64,000 nt of DNA, from the NCBI RefSeq assembly GCF_014851395.1, contig NW_024041150.1, forward strand, positions 4,764,891-4,828,890. Reading direction: 5' to 3'. The first letter of the stretch is position 1; each line of letters opens with the position of its first letter. The position numbers were made by a program, and so were the translations under genes. The notes under the pieces are model-generated. The model had not been told where the DNA came from, searched no databases, and worked only from the letters and a program-made list of their open reading frames with translations. Below are positions 23,001-33,400 of this stretch, piece by piece. Source of the DNA: Micropterus salmoides. Its lineage: Eukaryota > Chordata > Actinopteri > Centrarchiformes > Centrarchidae.

Positions 23001-23779
23001 TGCTCCCATCTACGTCATCAACCTCCTCATTGCCGACATCCTTAAGCTTTGCAGCATGATCATTGATGTGACACCAAATAATGAACAGATAAATGCCATC
23101 TTCTTATGCATTTACCACTTTGGTCTGGTTGCCAGTGTTTACTTCATGGTCTGCATCGCCCTGGAAAGGTATCTGTCTGTCTATCCAGTATGTGTGGAGC
23201 TCCTTCTGTGTCTGAACATTATATTAGTTTATAACTCTGAAGCTCCTCAAAGACTTTGTGTCCATCTTGTATTACAGGTATTTGGTCATCGCCCACCCAC
23301 TGTGGTACCGCTGCAGACGAACCATCAAGAGCTCTGTGGTGCTCTGTGTCCTGGTCTGGGTCCTTTCTCTTCTTTCTGTCTGTGTTGTTCTTTTCGTTCA
23401 CGTTGTTAGTGTGGTCACATACATAATTAACGCTGTCCTCCTCCTCCTTCCCTTCCCGCTGTTAATCTTCTTCCTGACTGGGACCATCAGAGCCCTGTCT
23501 GCTTCCATCTCGGTCCCCTCTGATGAAAAACGTCGAACTGTGGGAGTTTTGGTTCTGGTGCTGCTTATTTACACGCTGCTGTTCCTGCCCAGCATAATGG
23601 TTTTTTTAGACACAAATTATTACATCGTCACCATCGTGTCACAAACATTTGTTAGGTTGAATCCTCTTGAAGACTTGTTCCTGTATGTGTTCATGAGGAA
23701 AGGGACCATAGACAAGCTTTTGGCCTCTGTGTGTTGCTGCAGAATGGACAGCAATGATATCAGCAGTCCATCAGTATGA
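20094..23779 (+). CDS. Rhodopsin-like GPCR copy 2, exon 1 frameshifted
   Basis: This is a paralogue of the gene at 7538-10045. The exons are 20094-20298, 22984-23168 and 23278-23779, with the same splice sites and phases. Exons 2 and 3 are open and carry D2.50, ERY, W4.50 and a TM7 with NPLEDLFLY. Exon 1 is 205 nt, which is not a multiple of 3. The first part reads a glycosylated N-terminus (N7, N16, N19), but TM1 lies in the next frame. The change coincides with a run of six A at 20211-20216. With five A the product would be 296 aa. As printed, a second ATG at 20221 opens a 254-aa receptor that keeps TM1 but lacks the extracellular N-terminus. It may therefore be a recent pseudogene, an assembly or sequencing error, or a gene that starts internally. 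The 2.7-kb intron 1 contains repeat-like DNA absent from copy 1. Confidence 0.72.
20790..21690. mobile_element. Probable non-autonomous DNA transposon in intron 1 of GPCR copy 2
   Basis: TGTAATCTGATTAC occurs near both ends (20873-20886 and 21580-21593). Around it are the repeated GGATTACTT and GTAATCC motifs typical of a fish repeat family. The block is absent from copy 1. Exact termini and target duplication are not resolved, and there is no transposase. Confidence 0.5.
22830..22848. repeat. (CA)n microsatellite
   Basis: Short CA run shortly before exon 2 of GPCR copy 2. Confidence 0.85.
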
Positions 23780-23873
23780 ATGATGACAACATTTCCACAG
23801 TCAGCTTCATGTAGGCAGAGAAAGAGGGAGAGAGAGAAAGGGGAGGAAACAGGAGGAGAAATGGAGGCCAATA

Positions 23874-26190
23874 ATAAGTTAGCAGTAGAAGTTTGTAGCT
23901 GTAAGTTGATATCTATAATTATTCTCCTTTAATCAAGAAGCAAAACAGATTCTTTTTGATTAAGGGGCTATATGTAGTTTTTTATTGAAACAAATCCATC
24001 TTTTATTTCCTGTGTGTGAAGGGGTTGTAACCTCACATCAAAATTACCCACTTGCCAGGTTTTTCTGTCACCTCTGATGGCCAGTATGCCTATTCCTATG
24101 CGAAGACTGAGTCGGATTTTCGGCAAAATCCCTAGACTGTGACTGCATGTGTGCTCCCGAGCCCCTTGCCTTCTGATTCTGTACTGTGTACACACAGAAA
24201 CAACACTGCAGATAATGACATGGAGTTCCCTAACACAAAAAAACGGTCAGCTTCCCAGCACAACATAGACTTCAACACAAACTCCATGGAACATGAAACA
24301 TCGAAACAGTTTTAAGTGCTGAAGCCCGTCAGGCCAAAGGAGAATCAGATGGGGAAGGCTTGAGTCACAGAGAGACCTCCGCTTTGTTTTGGAATCAACC
24401 AAACTAACACAGAGTTGGTTTTACGCTATTTCAAATTGTGAATTGTGATGTTGCGGTTTAGTTGGCTCGAGTTAGATAACGTTAGCTCGCTGGCTAACAC
24501 CGTCAAGTTGCTATCGTCATCCGGTGCAAAATGCTATAAAATACTGATGCAACTCATATTACTATCAAAGTGTACCACCGGTATTGTGTCAAAATGTTGA
24601 TTTTAGCCTGCAAGAAATTATATAATGGTACAAAGCAAATGCGGAGCAATTATTTTATACTAGCCCATAGTACAGGCTCACTAACCGTTTTCGTTATCCT
24701 CCATTACATTTAGCTGTGCTCAGCAAATGGTAGTGTTGGGCAGACCCCTGGGGGTGGGATGTTTACTGATATAAGTCTGTGCTAAATCTTTTGAGTGTCT
24801 CTGGTCAAGCTGATAACAATATTACTGTAACATTGTAGTGGGAGTTTATGCGAGTTGCCAGCATGTTGTTTGAAGCTGTCTCCTGATGTGTGGGTCTCTG
24901 TGTCAGATTCCCCTGGTCTCGACTAGATGAACAGAACTACAGGTGTGAGACCAGCTAGCAGCCTGTCTGCTGTAATTTGGTTTCCCTTACTGATTTTTGT
25001 AAAACTAGTCTAGTCAGAAGTTAGTGCCTAAACCTAAGTCAGTAAATACATGTATGTCGAGTGGCTAACCCATCAGCTGGTAGTGTTAGCCTCCTTTGTG
25101 TTGCAACGCTATTGCAAACTGCAGCGTAACATACACACGCAAAATTGCCGTTTTGCGTACTATAGACACGTTTTTTCCAAAACGTGTATATGTGACGCCT
25201 GAGATGAGATCAGGTTGATATAAGTGCCCACTAGAGGTCTTTCGGGGTCTGTCTCCAAAAACAGTTGAAAGAATGAGTAACTTATTTAATGTAGTAGTTT
25301 GTGTTTGTTTATTTTATGAAAATTATCCAAAGAATTCTTCTCTTGGTATGCTCGGCGACCGTCAGGCTGTTATGATCGGGGGTAAATCAGTGGTCGATTG
25401 GCGGTCGCCAGTCATTAGGTGTGAACTACAAAACGACGCATCAAAGCGGCTCCCCGACACATTTCTGACACATGGCAGACGTCTGTCAGATATCTAGCCA
25501 AATATCTGGCGGTGTCGGCCGACTCGACATCCACATCCAGCCAATGACAGCAGGCTTTTGGCAGAGCAGACAGCTACTTTTTCACCGCAAAACAATTTTT
25601 AACTCACCTCCAGCTCTCTCTGTAGCTCAGACAATCCCTGCTATCTGCTTGTGCTAATCCATTCTTTCACCCAGATTTGATTGTCTTTATAATTGGTATC
25701 TTTATAATAACCAACAACAGCTGTGTCATGTGTAGGTTAGCGTCATTTCCCGTTTGACATTGCACGTGTGTTTTCTTGACTAAACGTGGTTTGGAGACCA
25801 GCGTCAGGTGACAGAGACAGAGTCTGTCAGCTCATGTAGCGTGTGACCCCCTGTCACCATTCAGTCACATAGTGTGAACGCCACAACTTCAAGACTCCCG
25901 GTAAGGCATGTAGTCTGCAGGAGGCATGACTGATTCTTATCATTAATCTTATCATTAATCGAATCATTAATAGTTGCAAGCATGTAGGCCTGGGCTGACT
26001 GAAAGTATCAGGCATGTTTGTCTTATTATTATAATAAGAAAAATATAATTAATATCATATGTAGCCATTTTGCTACAATAACGCTTCACACAACAGCTGT
26101 TTGTGACCTATCCTTTCTTTTTTCCGTGAGAGGGAAGAATTTTGAAGTTGCGTGGCGCTGCGGAGAGCCCCCAGCTGCAAGAGTGCATGG
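23874..26190. other. Intergenic, no gene seen
   Basis: There is no reading frame with recognisable domains. Repeat-like pieces occur: a GGCGACCG..CGGTCGCC hairpin near 25350-25410, and GCTAGCTGG-rich sequence near 24480. GPCR similarity ends sharply at 23873. Confidence 0.5.
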
Positions 26191-26202
26191 ATTATGCCAA
26201 AT

Positions 26203-26745
26203 ATCCAGCCAGACGGAACGATCACGAACCACTTAAAGCTCGTGGGTCGTACTAGTGACACAACTTGTACCGGAGAGGGGGTGGGGCGAACCAGGGACAG
26301 GAGATCAACAGCTCTTGTGCCCAATTCTGCCTGCCTGCAGAGAATTGCATGCACCACGTGGTGATAACGGTCATTTATGCTGAGTAAAGAGGTGGATGCA
26401 AATCTCCACAGGTAGCCTACAAAATTTGATCTGCAGAATTATGCATCCACCTCTTTAGGTCCTTTTCAGACACTCTGCTGTGCTCATTGATTAAACGGCG
26501 TTATCACCACATATATTTACTGAATGTCAAGGAATGGTACTTCTACTAAGTGTATTGAAATATTACTCTAAATGTTCATAAAATATATACTTTGAATCAT
26601 TAAACACCATTGATGGACCCCACAAAGAATATTATAGCGTTTAAAAGTAGTATTTGCAGGTGCGTGCAATTCTCGGCAGGCAGGCCAAACTCGGCATAAC
26701 ACCGGCCCGCTGCGGACAGTCGGTGATCGTTCCTTCTGGCTGGAT
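26203..26745. mobile_element. Nested palindromic foldback element
   Basis: Four nested pairs of inverted arms share one centre. They are 26203-26225 with 26723-26745 (one mismatch in 23), 26329-26355 with 26659-26685 (two in 27), 26358-26369 with 26499-26510 (exact), and 26385-26400 with 26442-26457 (exact). No protein is encoded. It is probably a non-autonomous foldback or MITE, or one element inserted into another. Confidence 0.7.
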
Positions 26746-27262
26746 GAAGTCTGACGCTCCTAAATTTACGCATGGATACATGATGATAGAGAAATATAGA
26801 AATGAATGGCAATATGTAGGCAATATTAATGTCAAAATATGACAAATCCTGCTTTTACGGGAGCTGATGTCTTACTAAGAGGAGCTAAGCTTCTCCTGGC
26901 TGCCCTGTAGTTCACACCCTGATCACACTTGAGAGGTTCACTCTGGGAGTAGGCTATTGTCCTGGTGAAAATGTTACAGGTTATCTAATCAAGAGATGAA
27001 GACTTTCCTCAAATAAATACAACTGTATGTTTGCTTCTATACCTTTACCTGAGGAAGACCATCAGTAGCTGAAATAATTCCAGTCACATTCAGTTAAAAT
27101 AAAAGATTTTGGGGAAAGTTTATTTTATTTCTTAATTTATTCATTACTGAAGTCATTTTTCACTAATTACTTTTGTACTCTAACTCCAGTAGTTATTTTG
27201 ATGATCACTTTTACTTGTTTTTGCAAAGTAACAGAACTTTAGTACAATTTTTAGCTACTTAA

Positions 27263-27594
27263 GAGCTGCAACGATTAGTCGATTATTTGATATTCGATTA
27301 GTTGGTTGAAAGAAAATTAATCAACAACTATTTTGATAATCAATTAATCATTTAAACAATTTGCTGGTTTCATTGTCTTAAATTGAGGAATTTCTGCTAG
27401 TCTTTGTCATTTATGATGACTGTTGGTTGGACCAAAGAAGCAATTTGTAGACGTCACTTTGGGCTCTGGAAAATTGTGATGAGCATTTTTCACAATTTCT
27501 TGATGTTTTATAGGTATAGGTAACGATTAGTTGATTAATCATGAAAATAGTCGGCAGATCAGTCGATGATGAAAATAATCGTTAGTCGCAGCCC
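27263..27594. mobile_element. MITE with GGGCTGCAAC-type ends
   Basis: The left end GAGCTGCAACGATTAG and the right end CGTTAGTCGCAGCCC form inverted ends, and the inner flanks are rich in ATTAGTCGATTA-like motifs. This is a very frequent fish MITE type, often grouped with hAT elements (family placement from memory). The flanking 26746-27262 and 27595-28400 hold only poly-C tracts (27733-27772) and no gene. Confidence 0.7.
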
Positions 27595-28399
27595 AGATTT
27601 GTCTGTGTCTGTGTTTCAATGGCCATGTGGGGATTCTCACGTATGCCTGAAAATTTCACTCATTTTTTATGTTATTAGTTACTATTTCAAATCCCAATGT
27701 TGACAGGTATTCACTGAGTCTATACATCAGTCCCCCCCCCCCCCGTCATCACCCCCCCCCCTCCCCTCAATAAAAGAAAGCCTAAAAACACAATCTGTTT
27801 TATTCAGTCAATCCATAAATACAAGGCACATTTTACATACATATTAACTTATCTAACATACAATAAAAAATAAATCTGATTACCATTCATAAATCAAGAC
27901 ATGTTTTATCCACATAACCACTTGCCATACATCCTCTGAACCAACAGTGACTTTTCTTTACTATTCTTTTTCACACTCTTTTGTGTGTGTGTTTGTTTTT
28001 TAGAGGTAGGACCCTAAGCATAACTAGGACTCTGCAGAGAAAAGGGCCACATTCCCAAAATATCATTGCAACAAAACAAAAAGGGGGCGTCAGCTGAGAT
28101 GTCTGGGTCATGTTGTGGCAGAGCTGGGGTCAGTTGAAGCTCTTTTTGTATCAGAGAAGTGATCTTTGATAAGTTGTTTGGACTCCATATGCTCAAATTG
28201 TGCTTCAGTAGAAGAAGCTGGGAAAATCTGAACAAGATGATCTTGACTAAACCTACTAACAAATGCCTAAGCAATGCTTGAGGTTTGAGGACAGTTAGAT
28301 ACACACGGTTGGAGGGTTTTAGCAACGGAAATAATAAATAAAGTATTACATTTAAATATTTTCAAAATGATAAATTATGTTTTGAATTTGAAGGAAAAA

Positions 28400-28462
28400 G
28401 TTGTAGACGACCTCGCAACCCTGTACGCAGGATAAGCAGTTGACGATGGATGGATGGATGGA
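28400..28462 (+). mobile_element. SINE 3' tail with (GGAT)n
   Basis: CCTCGCAACCCTGTACGCAGGATAAGCAG followed by GGATGGATGGATGG is the typical end of a fish SINE. Its head is missing. Confidence 0.6.
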
Positions 28463-28734
28463 AGTTGTAGACGAGACCGAGATGAGTTGAAGTAAAAAAA
28501 AAAAAAGTGTGAATATCAAGCACACTTGCTCAACTTCTCTGTATGCATTAAAGCAGGATGGATTTGTAAAGGTAGAGTTTATAAAGGACATTTTATAATG
28601 TGACTCAAAGTCATGGTGCTGCAGGAGACAAGGTCTAAAGTACGTAGTTGTCCATTGTCTACAGTCGGTTACTTTTGTAGAACATAGTAGACGTGTAAAT
28701 GTGCAGATCACAGCAGCTGCCCTCATCAACAAGG

Positions 28735-28900
28735 CCCGGGACCCCCTCTGACTCTCTTACCTTCGTACTTGCAGTACTTACTTTATCTTTCATATATTTT
28801 CCACTTATGTACTACTTCTACTTTTGTTATGTGCCAAGTCACCAAAACAAATTCTTGTATGTGTGAATCTACTTGGCAATAAAGCTGATCCTGATCCTCT
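28735..28900 (+). mobile_element. LINE 3' tail
   Basis: It ends ACTTGGCAATAAAGCTGATC followed by a short CTGATC repeat, a typical 3' end of fish non-LTR elements. The coding part is not present. Confidence 0.6.
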
Positions 28901-29558
28901 GTAAATAAAGAAATTCTTCTTCCTGCTCCAAAGACTCACTTCATCCTGTCTCATCTCTCGATCGTGAAATGCACAAGACAAAAGAACCTGGTTAAACTCA
29001 TCTGCATGTTTAAGTATAACAACACACATCATCTATCACACTGACAAAATATATACAAATAAATAAAAACTTCAGGAAATAATCAACAGAGTGTTTATCC
29101 AGTGGGACTGCAAGGAAAGTGAGCCGGGCGATGTACATCTGGAAAAGCTACTGCTTTTCATTAGTTAGTAAATTAAAATCAGAAAAGTTGATGTAATTGT
29201 TTAAAATCTAACCATAAAAACATCATTAAACCAACCACAATATAACTCTCAGTTATTACGTGTATGGTATCGAAATAAAATCAATCACACCCAATAAACT
29301 GATTGCTGATAGTTTCCATTAATCAATAAATACGCCATCTTCTCGATGCAGTATCGCTGACTTCAACTCAGCTTAAAGTAAAAAAACATCACGCTGTTGC
29401 CCGAGACATTGTCCAGCAATACTTGGCGATCAATGAATCTCTCAGTCCTAATGATCACATTATTAACAACATCCTGATTAGATTTCACATTGTTGATCAA
29501 AGGCTCCTTCAAATCCCTGCTGCCTTCTCCCGCACACACAAGATGTACGTGAGGAAAT

Positions 29559-29640
29559 GTAACCCTGCCAATAGCCTACCGGTAAAAGTCTGGAAGGTTG
29601 CCAGTTCAAATCCCTGAACCAGGAGGAGTAAGGTAAGGTA
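29559..29640 (+). mobile_element. tRNA-derived SINE head
   Basis: It has an A-box-like AATAGCCTACCGG and a clear B-box-like GGTTGCCAGTTCAAATCCC followed by TGAACC, as in the heads of common fish SINEs. It lies just downstream of the 3' end of ankrd1. The DNA from 28901 to 29558 shows nothing else. Confidence 0.5.
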
Positions 29641-29707
29641 ATGATTAACGCTCTCTTAGTTAAGATGTCTTCCAGCATCCAAACACTCCAGCTGAGCCAA
29701 CTTTAGA

Positions 29708-29713
29708 TTTAAT
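29708..29713 (-). terminator. ankrd1: Candidate polyadenylation signal of ankrd1
   Basis: The minus strand reads ATTAAA about 200 nt after the stop codon. No AATAAA was seen closer. Confidence 0.4.
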
Positions 29714-29912
29714 AACAGTTACTTCCTGAGGGGTCAACAAAGCCTCCCTGGATAAACAGTCACAAAACAGACTTATGTGCTTCATGAACCGCAGTTTGGA
29801 AGTGACTAGAATGGGCTAGAAAAATACAACATTTTTCCTTTTCTACCACTTTTTTTCCTGACGAGCCAACAGGTCGTGTTGAATTCCTGCTTTTACTGGA
29901 ATGTGGTGGGTT

Positions 29913-30444
29913 CTACTGGTTGGACTTCTCATGGCTGAAGTTGCACAGGAGGCTCTTGGCTCCGTTCTGCCACGAATACAGCGTCTCCATTGGAGTTTTT
30001 CCATCCTGCACAGAAGAAATAAACACGCAAGACTGCACGTCAAAACTCAACAACAGTGTAAACTCAAGTATATTTTCGATGGACTTGTACTTTGCATCGT
30101 ACATAGTACTGTTAAAAATAAAATAAATAAAAAATATGCATAGTTATAGATTAAGTAGTTAGAATTAGATCTACCTCAAGCCACAACATTTAAATACAGC
30201 ATACGCATAAATATATCTATAATAATGATACAGTAATATAATAATATAACATTGACTCAATCCATTTTGCATATATAGTTTGGGTCTTTATTATCATGTG
30301 GACGGTAAAGAGCTGACAAGAAATGAATAGATTGAAAGATGGGGAATGAAACTCAACAAAGGTCCCTGGCCAGACGCAAACCGGTTAATGTCCAGTGCAA
30401 CTCCTGAGCCATCAGGGCACACCTGCACATTTTACTCTTGATAC

Positions 30445-30475
<31 letters not shown>

Positions 30476-33400
30476 GTATATGCATTTTTTTACTACTAAT
30501 TCTATGACAAATAGTATCAGCAAATGTTTTCCTACTTTTCGTACTTCATCCTACTTCTTACTTCCAGGTCTGCCTCCAACACAACCAAGCACATTCTGGA
30601 GCACCAATCTAATTGATTTGACAAACAAGTACCCTCATCAGCCTCCCCTCTTAGGGACATTTCTAACAAGCTGAGATCAGAGATCAAGGAACTGGATATG
30701 ATGTTAATGGATGCTACAAAGCTTCACTGCTGCATCTCAAGTCAGCAACAAATCTGACTGGCATCAGAGCAGACAGGAGAGAAGATGCCCGGGGCAGACA
30801 AGGTCCCTGTCCCCCTCTACTTCATGCACGCCCAATATACTTCTTCTTTCTCATATTAGGCATGGATCTATATACTGCTTTTTACAGTTGCCCACAGCAA
30901 CGCCAAGAAGCAGGCTCTTCTTCTGGGTTTCATGTTTCTGTTTTGATAAGTTCAATAAATAAAATTCATAAAATTTGATGTCAATTATGTTTTTAAATGG
31001 AACTTGGTTAGTCCAAGACATTTGTGCAACAGTTCTAAGTAAAATGTTAAATGTTTTAATTCATTATTTTTATACATTGCTATTGCAACTTTTACTAAGT
31101 AAATCATTTGAATACGTCTTCTCCCACTGCAACCCACAGTAACCTGAAGTTCTGAAGTTGATTTTTGGTGCCTCTGAACATGTTGCCTTTGATAACAAAT
31201 ATGCCATTTTCACATATATTTTCAGACGATTAGTGCTGAGGTGTGGTTCTGAACTTACACAGTTCTTAGTGTTGAGACTGGCCCCGTACATCATCAACAG
31301 CTTGATCATCTTGAATCTGTTTATCCTCACAGCATCGTGCATGGGTGTGTCTCCATCCTTCAGTCAGGGAGGAAAACAGATACTCAGTGTAGGTAATTGA
31401 TTCTCAATCTAAGTAAGGAAAACCTGAGTTTGTAGTAAAGGTATTGTCTCTTAGGTCTGAAAGATCAAGTTGTTTCTTTTACTGTCTTGCAACTTTCAGA
31501 GTGTGTCGGGTATCAGGGCAAATGGTTTAATTATTTCTGAACAAATCAGTGATATGTGTTCTGAATTCCCTATTTGCTGGCACATAAATTCCAAAACACT
31601 GCTGCTAAGCTGCGGCTAACACTGGCTGCTCCTCCAGAGCCACAACTCACTTCTGCTACAATAACTTGGCACTCAGTAGAAATGACAAATTACAGATTAT
31701 TCCTTTACAAATTATTTTGTGTGCACACAAAATGGTTGGATATTGGTTTGTGTTGTAAGCTTTATGTCCTGCTGCAGGTGATTGGATGTTAGAAGACTGG
31801 TGATCTCTGCATTGTGTCTCTCTGAGTCCTTACTCTGTCTTTGGCGTTGACGTCTGCTCCACAGTGAATGAGATGCTCTGCACACTCACAGTGTCCCGTC
31901 CTCACAGCGACATGGAGAGGAGTGCTGTGCAACTGAGGAGAGGGGAGAATTTCAACGTTCTTGATTAATGCAAGGAAAACATCCAAACAGCCTAATCTGT
32001 ATATGTTGTGCTCACTACTGTAGATTTATTCACAAATCATCACAGACTTGGGTGTTGTGTTGGGTGTGGCTGTTTGTTGCTGTGTGCATTGCTGTTGACA
32101 CTGAAGTATTTACTGATACCACCACCAGAAGGAATTTTCAAAACATGCACACGTTATTTGGCTTTAAGTTACACATGAGGGGATAGGTACTCTGTGCTGC
32201 TTCTGATCTTGTTCTCTGACAGCAGAGAGTCTTTCAAATCCAGTGTGCGTACCAACCTTGTCTCTGTAGGTGAACTTGGCTCCCTGGTCGAGGAGGAGCT
32301 GCAGGGCTGGCAGGTTGCCTCCTCTGCAGGCCCAGTGGACCGCAGTGGCCTCCAGCTGAAACACACCCATACACACGCCAAACTGTTAGACTGATGCCGT
32401 GTGGGTGTGTGTGTATTTATGTGTCTGTTTACAGTATGCGTAGATATCACACAAGAGACTCAATAAAAAGAAAGAAAAAGAATAAAAGAAAGAAAATGGA
32501 TCTCACTTTGTCTTTTTTGTCGATGGCAGCTCCGGCCTCCAGGAGTCTTTTCATGACTTCCACGTGTCCTTTGAATGCGGCTTTGTGCAGAGCTGTTCTC
32601 TGGAACTGGATAGGATTTTAAAAGTTTCCTTTTTATTGAATCAAGAACAGTATCTTTACCGAAACCGGTGATCATTTAAAAGCAAATCAATTATGTGACT
32701 TTATTTAATGATAAATTAATACTCTAAAAAGATCTTATGTTGTTCTTATTAGCCTCAGCTCCTCATGTATTTCTTCCTGAAAGTATGATAATGTGTCAGA
32801 TGTGAACATTTCTTTTACATGCCCATTTGCATTTTTTAATGAGATTTTGATCAATTGCCATGTTTCAACTCCCAGAGGCAGACATTGCTGTGTGACACTC
32901 ACGTGGTCAGCTGCATCGGGGTTCCCTCCATCACTCAGGTACTTCTCCACCACAGGCACTTTGTTCTCCATGGCAGCTGTCAGAAACAGCTGCTCATCCA
33001 CAGTCTCTGGCTGGTTTAGGTAAGACAAATGCAAAAACAGTTACTTACAAACTTTAAAGGAACAATGTACCTGGGTCAGTTAAAACCTCAGTGATCATTC
33101 ATTTGACCAACAGACAGAAACAGAGAGTTGGTTACCGCTGTTCAGTTCTTTGTCTGGTTTTATGACTTTTATCCCAAGTGTTTTTATAAAAACAAATGCA
33201 CTAAAAGTTTGAAAATACTGTTTTCACCCCAATAGATTTCGCTGTTAAATGTATGACCTGACTCTGCCCCTAAACTCTCTTGCAACTTTCTGGCAACAGA
33301 CGTTCAAACATGTGATTGTGTCCTCGCAGTTGCAATATAAAACCATATTATCTGTGGTATAACGAAAAATTCAGGAAACACATTCCAAAGGAAATAATTA

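Noticed and set aside
25349..25410. GGCGACCG hairpin as a regulatory RNA
   Set aside because: The arms are only 8 bp with a long loop, and the surrounding DNA looks like a decayed dispersed repeat.
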